This document shows, piece after piece, positions 5,628 through 13,282 of a DNA stretch of 52,327 nt (the stretch's first letter is position 1; each line of letters opens with the position of its first letter). The notes under the pieces were generated by a model, which was not told the DNA's origin, made no database searches, and worked only from the letters and a program-made list of their open reading frames with translations. Both the position numbers and the translations under genes were made by a program. Location: contig JAWVFT010000101.1 in assembly GCA_033855775.1 (NCBI GenBank), positions 1 to 52,327 on the forward strand, written 5' to 3'. Source of the DNA: DASVTR01 sp033855775 (GTDB lineage: Bacteria; Acidobacteriota; Blastocatellia; Pyrinomonadales; Pyrinomonadaceae).

Positions 5628-6341
5628 TTAAGCGAAGAGGGCGGCGCGTGTGAGCGGCCCGACTTTGCCGTCAACGGTCAAGCTCTTCTCTTTCTGAAAA
5701 GCTTTGATGGCGTCGGCGGTCTGCTTGCCGAAGATGCCGTCAACGCCTTCGACGGGCAGGCGTCCGAGCGCGACCAGCCGCTCCTGTATGAAGCGCACAT
5801 CGTTGCCCTTGTCTTTCAACTGCAAGGGACGATGCTGCGGCGGCTCCTTGGTGGTCGTCGTCTTGGTCTTAACGATGGAGGTGTCGAGGCGGCGCGTCGC
5901 TTCCGTCCAGACGGCATCGAGCCCGCCCTTCTTGAAGAGACGGCTGCACTCCGCGATGGTCATTCCAGGCAACTGCACGTGCGGCTTGTCAATAAACTTT
6001 TTCCAGTTGCCGCCCCATTCAAGGCCGCGCTTGACCGCTTCGCCGCCGATGGCGACGAACGTCGAGTTGGCCGTGAAGTCAGGCTTGCCGTTGACGAACG
6101 GGCAGAGGTCAACCGCCAGCCCGTAGTTGTGGTTAGACTGCCCGCCTTTCGCGTTGGTGACGCGCGGGCCGGGCTTGGTGCGTCCCTGCGCGAAGAGGGC
6201 GTCCTGCTCGGCGAAGGTGCGAAGACCCTGCACGACCTCGACCTGCGTGCCGCGTTGCGCGAAGGCTTCAATCAAGTCGCGTATGCGCTTGGCCAGTTCC
6301 GGGTGCACTTTCTCCAATCGTTTTTCTGATGTGGGGTTCAT
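5628..6341 (-). CDS. M15-family peptidoglycan endopeptidase with C-terminal peptidoglycan-binding domain
   Basis: A 237-residue protein. Residues ~1-140 form an M15 (VanY/endolysin-type) metallopeptidase: SNHNYGLAVDL carries the zinc His and Asp, and KPHVQLPG the second His. Residues ~165-237 are a PG_binding_1 domain (GNDVRFIQERL, VDGIFGKQTADAIKAFQ, VDGKVGPLTRAAL). There is no signal peptide, so secretion would need a holin or lysis. This architecture matches phage L-alanyl-D-glutamate endolysins as well as some bacterial lysins. GGAGCGAG lies upstream of the ATG at 6341. Confidence 0.88.
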   Translation of the reverse strand: MNPTSEKRLEKVHPELAKRIRDLIEAFAQRGTQVEVVQGLRTFAEQDALFAQGRTKPGPRVTNAKGGQSNHNYGLAVDLCPFVNGKPDFTANSTFVAIGGEAVKRGLEWGGNWKKFIDKPHVQLPGMTIAECSRLFKKGGLDAVWTEATRRLDTSIVKTKTTTTKEPPQHRPLQLKDKGNDVRFIQERLVALGRLPVEGVDGIFGKQTADAIKAFQKEKSLTVDGKVGPLTRAALFA

Positions 6342-6556
6342 TTAATCATCTCGCTCCAATTCTGGAAGGGTAGGGTTTCAATGTCTCTTCAGACGCGCCG
6401 CTTCACTGTCAACAAAAGCGGCGCGGGGCAGCCAGACTCAAGCGGCTGGCCCGGCTGCGCAGAGTATCACGAGATGCCCTGCGGACGGCAAGGATTTAAT
6501 TCAAGCGCGCCGGTTGGCCGCGCGCTGTCGGCTTGCGCTAGCGCTGGCAGACGCGC

Positions 6557-6585
6557 TTGACATGACTGAGCGCGGGGCGTAAACT
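6557..6585 (+). promoter_or_regulatory. Candidate sigma-70 promoter without a gene
   Basis: TTGACA (6557-6562), 17-bp spacer, TAAACT (6580-6585). No plausible coding frame follows; a 10-bp hairpin appears at 6746-6779. The pair could frame a ~190-nt RNA. The rest of 6342-6877 shows nothing I can name. Confidence 0.4.
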
Positions 6586-6745
6586 TTCAAACACTTAGTT
6601 CAACTTTTGGAAAGCTGTACTCGCGCGGTTTCTGACACTTGAGGCCATGCGCGGGAGAAGAGTCCAACACTGAGGCTCTCAACAGTCAGCCGGTGAACGT
6701 ACGCACCGCTTCCACAAATGTGCCGGAGCTTTCCAGCACACAACA

Positions 6746-6779
6746 ATCGCCCCACGAGGCACAGCCCAAGTGGGGCGAT
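6746..6779. terminator. Hairpin ATCGCCCCAC/GTGGGGCGAT
   Basis: Perfect 10-bp stem (6746-6755 with 6770-6779) and a 14-nt loop, no U-tract. It lies ~100 bp beyond the end of the minus-strand Dabb gene and downstream of the candidate promoter at 6557. Confidence 0.4.
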
Positions 6780-6877
6780 GTCGTGTCTGCCTCACATTAA
6801 ATCCAAAAGCGCGAAGAGAATCGAAGAGCGCGAACAGCGCGCAGAGCTTCGCTGTCGTCGTTCATCGTTCGCGCCGT

Positions 6878-7174
6878 TTATGATTCGTCAACGAAGTCAA
6901 CGGACGCCACCTGCTCGCTGATGTTGCGCCCGAAATCCGCGACGATGATGTGCTCGGGATGCACCGTGTAGGCGTCGAGGGCGGCGCGGTCGCGGAAGGT
7001 GGCGACCAGTCCTGTGTCGTAAGAGCGCGGCAGGTTGAGCATGTCGAAGCCGACGCTGAGGCTCAGGACTCCCGGCACGACCGCAGACAAGCGGCGCAAG
7101 AGCGCGACGTGTTCATCACGCACCGCTTGCTCTATGTCGGCGCGATATTTCCAAATCACAATATGGGTCAACAT
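6878..7174 (-). CDS. Dabb (stress-responsive A/B barrel) domain protein
   Basis: A 98-residue protein, the full length of a single Dabb ferredoxin-like barrel. Typical features are the N-terminal MLTHIVIWKY strand, the GVLSLSVGFDM segment and the late HPEHIIVADFG motif. Family members form dimeric barrels; some bind small aromatic or polyketide-like ligands, most have unknown roles. It follows the S9 peptidase gene on the same strand. The 100-bp gap contains degenerate GGTTATCAG/TTGATAG words. No clear ribosome-binding site. Confidence 0.85.
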   Translation of the reverse strand: MLTHIVIWKYRADIEQAVRDEHVALLRRLSAVVPGVLSLSVGFDMLNLPRSYDTGLVATFRDRAALDAYTVHPEHIIVADFGRNISEQVASVDFVDES

Positions 7175-7275
7175 AATCTTTAGTCGGTTATCAGCGTAGC
7201 CAGTAATCAGAGATTCAGCCTGTCAGTCGCCGGTTATTCGGCGTCCGGCTTTTAGATTGATAGTTGATTAACTGA

Positions 7276-9468
7276 CTACTTCAGGTATTTGTCAAACCAG
7301 CCTAGGGTTCTTTCCAGCGCGTCAACGCGATGGCGCGGCTCGCGCAGCCCGTGGCCTTCGCGCGGATAGCGGACGAGCGTTGTGTCTATGCCGCGTCGCT
7401 TCAAGGCCATGTACATCTCTTCGGCCTGCGTGATGTGAACGTCGTTGTCCTGCTCGCCGTGCAGAAAGAGCGTCGGCGTTTGCGCGGCCCGCACGTAGCG
7501 CAGCGGCGACCAACGCCACAGCAACTCGAAGTCGTCCCAGGGGAAGCCGCCGAACTCCGCGTGAATCAAATCCTGATAGAGCGAGGTCGAGTAGAAGCTG
7601 ACGAGATTGCTGAGCGAGGCGGAAGCGACCGCCGCCTTGAAGCGCGGCGTCTGCGTGATAATCCAGTTGGTCATAAAGCCGCCGTAAGAGCCGCCGGTCA
7701 CGCCCATCCTGTCCGTGTCAATCCAGGCGCGTGACCGCGCGACTTCATCAACGCCCAACATCAAATCCCTGTAGTCGCCGCCGCCCCACTCGCGCAACGT
7801 CCCGTCGGAAAATTTCTGCCCGTAGCCGTTCGAGCCGCGCGGGTTTAAGAAGAGGACTGCATAGCCGCGCGCCGCGTAAACCTGAAAGGCCGGATTGAAA
7901 CTGTAGCCGTACATGCCGTGCGGCCCGCCGTGTATGCTGAGGATTAAAGGATAACGCTGGCCCTCACGAAAGTTCAAAGGCTTCATCAGCCAGCCTTGAA
8001 TATTCGTGCCGTCAAAGCTCTTGAAGTTTATCTCTTCCGGCTGCACGAGCGAGACGCCGCGCGCCAGCGTGTCGTTGTGCGCGCTTAAGCGCAGCGCGAA
8101 GCCTTCGTTCAGCCGCTCGACCGAAGAGCGCGTTGACGTTGAGCCGAGCCACACTTCGTGGGGCCGCGTCGCGTCGCTCAGCGTGAAGGCAAACAGCGCG
8201 GACGATTGAGCGTTCAAGCTGAAGCTGCTGATTTGATAATAGCGTGAGAAGGGCGCGGACAATTCGTTGAGGGGTCGCGGAGCCGATAGCTCTGACGGCT
8301 CGAAGAGAGCTTGCGGCGATGCTCCGTCAATCGAGACGCGATAGATGTGCGTTCGCCCGCGCTGGTTGGCGAGGAAGTAGATTGAGCGACTGTTGGCGGA
8401 CCAGCGCGGGCTGCGAGCGCGGCGGTCTTGCGCGGCTGTCAGTTCGCGCCCGCGCCCGCCTTCCGCCTCAATCAACCAGACGTGCGTGTCTTCGGCCACG
8501 CTGTCAATCGTCGTGATGTCGCGCGTCGTCGCCGTGTAGGCAATCCACTTGCCGTCGGGCGACCACGCAGGCTCATACTCGCAACCCGGCGTCGCCGTCA
8601 ATTGTCGCACGCGCCCCTGCACATCGACGGCGAAGATGTCGGAGTTGTTGTTCGCTTCAGGGTCAACCTCGTGGTTCGAGAGAAAAGCGATTTCGCTGCC
8701 CTGCGGATTCCATGAGAGCGCGTGGTCGTAGAACGCGCCCGAAGTGAGTTGACGCGGCTGCATTCTATCGGCGGGCGCGTCCACATCAACGAGCCAGACG
8801 TGCGTCCGCGCGCGGTCGGAAAATCCTGTGCGCGTCTTATATTGAATGCGGTCTACGACGCGCGGGTCGTTCGGCTTCCCCGTCCTCGTCGCAGCGCTTG
8901 ACGAGGGGCTGTCGCTCTCGTCTTCGACGGCGTTGATGAAGGCGATGCGATGCGAGTCAGGCGACCATGCGAAGGATTCGCCCGCGTAGGTGATGAAGAA
9001 GTTGGCGTCATGAACGGCGGCGACCAGGCGCGGTTGTCTATCAGCGACCGCGACGACGTAGATGCCCGCCTGACCTTCGCGCGTGGAGAGAAACGCGATG
9101 CGCTTACCGTCGGGCGACCAGCGCGGATTAGACCCGCTCCAATCGGTTGACAACAAGGGGACGGGCGCGCGGCCAGCCGCCTGCGCCTGCAAAGAGATTC
9201 GCGCCGTCCGCGCAATCCAGAGCGTCGTGCGCGTCGCCTCGCGCTCCACGGTCGAAACCGTGTACACCACCCACTCGCCATCCGGCGAGATTTGCGCATC
9301 TCCCACACCCGCCACGCGCAGCACATCCTCAGCCGTCATCCCGCGCCGCGCCTGCGCTTGAGCGCATTGCGCCACCGTCAGGCTCATGCCGCACAACAGA
9401 GTAAGGATGAGCAGCCTGCTCTTCTTTGCGCCTTTGCGCCTTTGCGTCAGCTTATATCTGTAAGCCAT
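7276..9468 (-). CDS. S9-family prolyl oligopeptidase (acylaminoacyl/dipeptidyl peptidase-like), exported
   Basis: About 730 residues. A signal peptide (RLLILTLLCGMSLTVAQCAQ, cut after AQA) precedes a WD40-like beta-propeller with repeated SPDGKWIAY/SPDGKRIAFLS motifs (~50-400) and a C-terminal alpha/beta-hydrolase. The catalytic triad is visible: Ser in GGSYGGF, Asp in HGEQDNDV, His in REGHGLREPRH (about 601, 681 and 713 counted from the alternative ATG at 9489). It should hydrolyse short peptides in the periplasm. I prefer ATG 9468, which has GAGGG 8 nt upstream. The codons for LTQRRKGAKK are made of a CGCAAAGG tandem word also found just upstream at 9540-9557. Confidence 0.9.
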   Translation of the reverse strand: MAYRYKLTQRRKGAKKSRLLILTLLCGMSLTVAQCAQAQARRGMTAEDVLRVAGVGDAQISPDGEWVVYTVSTVEREATRTTLWIARTARISLQAQAAGRAPVPLLSTDWSGSNPRWSPDGKRIAFLSTREGQAGIYVVAVADRQPRLVAAVHDANFFITYAGESFAWSPDSHRIAFINAVEDESDSPSSSAATRTGKPNDPRVVDRIQYKTRTGFSDRARTHVWLVDVDAPADRMQPRQLTSGAFYDHALSWNPQGSEIAFLSNHEVDPEANNNSDIFAVDVQGRVRQLTATPGCEYEPAWSPDGKWIAYTATTRDITTIDSVAEDTHVWLIEAEGGRGRELTAAQDRRARSPRWSANSRSIYFLANQRGRTHIYRVSIDGASPQALFEPSELSAPRPLNELSAPFSRYYQISSFSLNAQSSALFAFTLSDATRPHEVWLGSTSTRSSVERLNEGFALRLSAHNDTLARGVSLVQPEEINFKSFDGTNIQGWLMKPLNFREGQRYPLILSIHGGPHGMYGYSFNPAFQVYAARGYAVLFLNPRGSNGYGQKFSDGTLREWGGGDYRDLMLGVDEVARSRAWIDTDRMGVTGGSYGGFMTNWIITQTPRFKAAVASASLSNLVSFYSTSLYQDLIHAEFGGFPWDDFELLWRWSPLRYVRAAQTPTLFLHGEQDNDVHITQAEEMYMALKRRGIDTTLVRYPREGHGLREPRHRVDALERTLGWFDKYLK

Positions 9469-9570
9469 TAACGACCCTCGTAATTCCATCTCTAATCAAC
9501 TCTGCTGGCGATTCCATTTTCGCTCACGGCATAAATCTCACGCAAAGGCGCAAAGGGTTGAAAGATTCCA

Positions 9571-11100
9571 TCATGTAATGGTTGACGATGAAAGTTGAGC
9601 GAGTTGGTCGTTCAAGAGTTTCCAGACACGTGAGATGTGCGCTTCGGTGGTGCGGATGTTGCCGATGGCGAGGCGGAGGGTGAAGCGGTCGCCCAGGCGT
9701 GTGTGTGAGAGATAGGCTGCGCCGCCTGCGTTGAGGTTGTTCATCAAGCTCTCGTTGAGGGCATCGAGGCGGGCGGCGCGGGCGGGTTCGGTTTCGCCTT
9801 CCGTGTGTTCCGTCTCGCCGCCTTGCGCGGGAGGGCAGGCGCGGAAGCAGACGAGGCTGAAGGGGACTGGGGCGAGCAGTTCCCAGTGGGGCGATTGTTC
9901 GACCCATGTGGCGAAGAGGCGGGCGAGGCGGCAGTGTTCGCGCAGGCGCGCGGCGAGGCCGTTGTGGCCGAAGTAGCGAAGAATCATCCAGAGCTTGAGG
10001 GCGCGGAAGCGGCGGCCCAGTTGGATGCCGTAGTCCATGCCGTTGCGCACGGTGTCGCTCTCTGTGGTGCGCAGGTATTCGGGGACGAGCGAGAAGGCGC
10101 GGCGCAGGATGTCCATGTGACGACAGTAGAGGACGGAGAGGTCGAAGGGCGTGAAGAGCCACTTGTGCGGGTTGGTGACGAGCGAGTCGGCGCGCTCGCA
10201 GCCGTCGAAGTGTTCGCGCAACTCCGGCACGATTGCCGCCGAGCCTGCGTAAGCCGCGTCAACGTGAAGCCAGAGCTTGTGTCGTTCGCAGATGTCTGCA
10301 ATCGCAGGCACGGGGTCAACGCTGCTGGTCGAAGTTGTGCCGACAGTGGCGACGACGCAGAAGGGAACGTGGCCCTGCGCTTTGTCCGTCTCGATGGCTT
10401 GGGCGAGGGCGGCGGCGTCCATGCGAAACTCTGCGTCTGTGGGAATCTTGCAGAGCGAGCGTTGGCCGAGGCCGAGCGTGATGACTGCCTTTTCGATGGA
10501 CGAGTGTGATTGCTCGGAGACGTAGACGCGCAGGAGCGGCAAGTCCGCGCGACCGCTCATGCCGTCTTCGCGGATGCGAAGGTTTAGTTGCTCGCGGGCG
10601 GCGGCGATGGCGTGCATGCTTGAGACGGAAGCCGTGTCGTAGATGATGCCTTCGAACGACGGCGGGAGGCTCATCAACTGTCGCAGCCAAGAGAGCGCGA
10701 CCTCTTCGAGTTCGGTCGAGGCGGGCGAGGTGCGCCAGAGCATAGCTTTGGTGTCGAAGGCGGCGCTGAGCATTTCGCCGAAGATGCCGGGGGCCGAAGT
10801 TGAGGTCGAGAAGTAGGCGAAGAAGGAAGGATGATTCCAATGCGTGAGGGCCGGGACGATGAGGCGGTCAACGTCCGCCAGAATCTCCGACATCGGTTCG
10901 CCGTCGGCGGGCGGCGCGGCGGGCAGTTGCGATGTGAGGTCGCCCGGCTCTACTTGCGAGAGAACGGGCAGTTGCTCGACGCGCTCGAAGTAGTCGCTCA
11001 TCCAATCAATGAGTTGATGACCGTGGCGACGAAACTCCGCGGCATTCATGTCGCCCGTGAGGGGAGCGGCGTCGCTCCCCTTGCTCTCTTCGTTGCTCAT
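9571..11100 (-). CDS. PLP-dependent group II amino-acid decarboxylase (aromatic-L-amino-acid decarboxylase-like)
   Basis: A 509-residue fold type I PLP enzyme. Diagnostic segments are THWNHPSFFAYFSTS near residue 85, HVDAAYAGSAAIVPE around the cofactor Asp, and NPHKWLFTPFD with the Schiff-base Lys. The overall match is to DDC/tyrosine or tryptophan decarboxylases; the true substrate cannot be read. The N-terminal KGSDAAP codons form a GGGGAGCG palindrome (11061-11080), the same word as the 4.76-kb repeat. AAAGGA precedes the ATG at 11100; an alternative start is ATG 11049. Confidence 0.9.
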   Translation of the reverse strand: MSNEESKGSDAAPLTGDMNAAEFRRHGHQLIDWMSDYFERVEQLPVLSQVEPGDLTSQLPAAPPADGEPMSEILADVDRLIVPALTHWNHPSFFAYFSTSTSAPGIFGEMLSAAFDTKAMLWRTSPASTELEEVALSWLRQLMSLPPSFEGIIYDTASVSSMHAIAAAREQLNLRIREDGMSGRADLPLLRVYVSEQSHSSIEKAVITLGLGQRSLCKIPTDAEFRMDAAALAQAIETDKAQGHVPFCVVATVGTTSTSSVDPVPAIADICERHKLWLHVDAAYAGSAAIVPELREHFDGCERADSLVTNPHKWLFTPFDLSVLYCRHMDILRRAFSLVPEYLRTTESDTVRNGMDYGIQLGRRFRALKLWMILRYFGHNGLAARLREHCRLARLFATWVEQSPHWELLAPVPFSLVCFRACPPAQGGETEHTEGETEPARAARLDALNESLMNNLNAGGAAYLSHTRLGDRFTLRLAIGNIRTTEAHISRVWKLLNDQLAQLSSSTIT

Positions 11101-11166
11101 GCGGTTGAGTTCCTTTGCGCCGCTACGGTTCCCTGTGCGCCGTTTGATGGTCGCGGCTTTAGTCCT

Positions 11167-12111
11167 TTAGGCGGCCAGTTCATCGAGCGGGGGAAACTTG
11201 TGTTGCTTGCGTCCGGGCGGGCCGTCGAACTTTTTCGAAGTCTTGTAGAGTTCAAAGTGTCCGTCGGCGGCTTCGGTCGCGCAGCGCGTTCGCAGGGCTT
11301 GCATCTCGGTGGCGGTCAGCGGTTGAAAGTCTCCGGCGATGCGCAGGTTTTGATGGAGCACCTTGAGCGAGTCCATGCCGCTGATGGTGGCAGCGACGGG
11401 AAGGCTCATGGCATAGCTCAGGGCTTCGGTCGGAGTGACGACGCGCTTCTTCACGGGGTCGCCTTCGCCGCTCATGCTCTTCATGCCGAGCGGGGCGATG
11501 CCGCGCCGCAGGAGTTCTGGCAAGACTTGCTGCTCGAAGCTGCGGAAGGTGGCGTCGAAGCAGTTGAGCGGCATCTGCACCGTGTCGAAGGCGTAATCGT
11601 GCGCGAGCATGCGTAGGTGAATCGCGGGGTCTTTGTGGCCCGTGAAGCCTACGAAGCGGACGAGTCCGGCGCGGCGCGCTTCGTCCAAAGCTTCGATGAC
11701 GCCGCCGGGAGCGAAGTGTAAGTCCGGGTCGTTTTCATGAACGACTTCGTGGACTTGCCACAAGTCAAGGTGGTCTGTCTTGAGCCGCCGGAGCGATTCC
11801 TTCAACTGCCGCAGGGCCGTCTTTTTGTCGCGCCCGTGCGTGCAAACTTTCGTCATCAGAAAGACCTGCTGGCGACGGCCTTCGAGAGCGCGTCCCATTA
11901 TCTCTTCGCTCTTGCCCTCGTGATACTCCCATGCGTTGTCCATAAAATTGATGCCCGCATCAATCGCTTCATGCACGATGCGTATGGCCTCGCGCTCCGT
12001 CTTGACTAAGCCGAGATGATAGCCGCCGAGAGCCAGCGCCGAAACCTCCGCGCCCGTGCGCCCCAACGCGCGTCTCGGTATCTCACCGAAATTATTGCGC
12101 CCTGTCGTCAT
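11167..12111 (-). CDS. Aldo/keto reductase
   Basis: A 314-residue NADPH-dependent oxidoreductase barrel. It shows INFMDNAWEYHEGKSEE (catalytic Asp and Tyr), LMTKVCTHGRDK (catalytic Lys) and LDLWQVHEV (His), the AKR tetrad in order. The C-terminal region (MSGEGDPVKKRVVTPTEAL) resembles the environmental AKR subgroup. It sits upstream of the decarboxylase on the same strand (66-bp gap). GGGAGGGAG lies just before the ATG at 12111. Substrate unknown. Confidence 0.9.
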   Translation of the reverse strand: MTTGRNNFGEIPRRALGRTGAEVSALALGGYHLGLVKTEREAIRIVHEAIDAGINFMDNAWEYHEGKSEEIMGRALEGRRQQVFLMTKVCTHGRDKKTALRQLKESLRRLKTDHLDLWQVHEVVHENDPDLHFAPGGVIEALDEARRAGLVRFVGFTGHKDPAIHLRMLAHDYAFDTVQMPLNCFDATFRSFEQQVLPELLRRGIAPLGMKSMSGEGDPVKKRVVTPTEALSYAMSLPVAATISGMDSLKVLHQNLRIAGDFQPLTATEMQALRTRCATEAADGHFELYKTSKKFDGPPGRKQHKFPPLDELAA

Positions 12112-12279
12112 GATTCTCCCTCCCCTGTCGCACGACGATGCTTCGGAAAGCCGCGCGATTCTTGTTCGTTAATTCGTAAAGCTGAAATTGAAACGTTGAG
12201 GCCAGAGTATGACACAAGGGCGCGGCAAGTTGGAAGGATGAAGCAGAAGCGGATGAACGACTTTCAGGGCAGACATGAA

Positions 12280-12307
12280 AAGGGGAAGCCGTCGCTGGCT
12301 TCCCCTT
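12280..12307 (-). terminator. Intrinsic terminator of the CsbD/glycine-zipper gene
   Basis: AAGGGGAAGCC (12280-12290) pairs with GGCTTCCCCTT (12297-12307), an 11-bp stem with a 6-nt loop. Read on the minus strand it ends in a CCCCTTTTC U-rich tail, 50 bp after the stop codon of the gene at 12356-13030. Confidence 0.7.
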
Positions 12308-12355
12308 CTTCTTTAAGCTCAGGCTTGCTCCTGAGTTCAAGTTTGAGCGTTGCGC

Positions 12356-13030
12356 TTAGCGGTAGATGTTCTCGCCCTTGTTGTTCTTCCACTCGTTTTC
12401 AAAGTACTCGGCGTCTTCATCGGTGCGCGGGTTGACGCCCATCACGATGCCGCCTTCCTGCACGCCCTTCTCGTATTCACGCGCGCGTTCTTCGGGAATG
12501 CCGGAGCCGACCAGCGCGCCGACTAAGCCGCCGGTCAAGCCGCCCGCGCCCGCGCCCGCAAGGGCCGCCGCAATCGGGCCGGCGACAATCAAGCCGAGTC
12601 CGGGCAGAGCGACCGAAGTGCCGATGGCCGCAATCGCCGCCAGCACAGCGCCAACCGTGCCGCCGATGGCCGAGCCGACGCCCGCGCCTTCCAGAGCCTT
12701 GTCGCCAAGCTCCGTCTCCTTCACGGTGTTGTCGCCGAAGTGCTTGTTGCGCGTCTCGTCCGACATCAAAAGGTTAACGTCGTCCTTGCCGTAGCCACGG
12801 CTTTGCAGCGAGCCGTAGGCGCGCTCCGCGCTGTCGCGGTCACGGAAGAGCCCGGTCATCATCTGGTTGGAACGCTGGCGGGCCGCGCCCGTCGCCGCTT
12901 CACCCGCGCCTTCGCTCTTCAGTCCGGTGTTGCCCGTCACCGCTCCCGCGGCTTCCTTCACATCGCCCTTCACGCGCTGCCCGAAAGCAGAAGCTTCCTC
13001 GCCCACGCTGTCCTTTTTATCGTCGCTCAT
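12356..13030 (-). CDS. Stress protein: CsbD-like N-terminus plus 17M-like domain with glycine zipper
   Basis: A 224-residue protein. Residues ~15-50 (VKGDVKEAAGAVTGN, GEAATGAA) look like a CsbD stress domain. Residues ~57-90 (MTGLFRDRDSAERAYGSLQS) match the N-terminal part of general-stress-protein 17M-like domains. A long Gly/Ala zipper follows (GVGSAIGGTVGAVLAAIAAI onward, ~115-175), then a C-terminal GGIVMGVNPRTDEDAEYFEN. It probably inserts in or associates with membranes and is induced by osmotic or general stress. AAGGAAGGATGAAAG precedes the ATG. Confidence 0.8.
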   Translation of the reverse strand: MSDDKKDSVGEEASAFGQRVKGDVKEAAGAVTGNTGLKSEGAGEAATGAARQRSNQMMTGLFRDRDSAERAYGSLQSRGYGKDDVNLLMSDETRNKHFGDNTVKETELGDKALEGAGVGSAIGGTVGAVLAAIAAIGTSVALPGLGLIVAGPIAAALAGAGAGGLTGGLVGALVGSGIPEERAREYEKGVQEGGIVMGVNPRTDEDAEYFENEWKNNKGENIYR

Positions 13031-13282
13031 CTTTCATCCTTCCTTTCGCTATAACTGCATCCTGACGCGACGCTTTGTAGCGCGCCGCCTCATCCTCTGT
13101 GTACGATTTCACGTCTCAATCACGTGTCGTAGATGTGATAGAGCAAGCAGCGTACCGCTTTGTGCTCTACAAAAATTCCAAAAAAACTCGCCGCGTGATT
13201 CAAACAGTTCCGCGAATCCGCGTTATGTGATGAAGCCAATAAAAAGGCTCGGAAACGTTATTCGGTTTGAGGGGAAATTATC

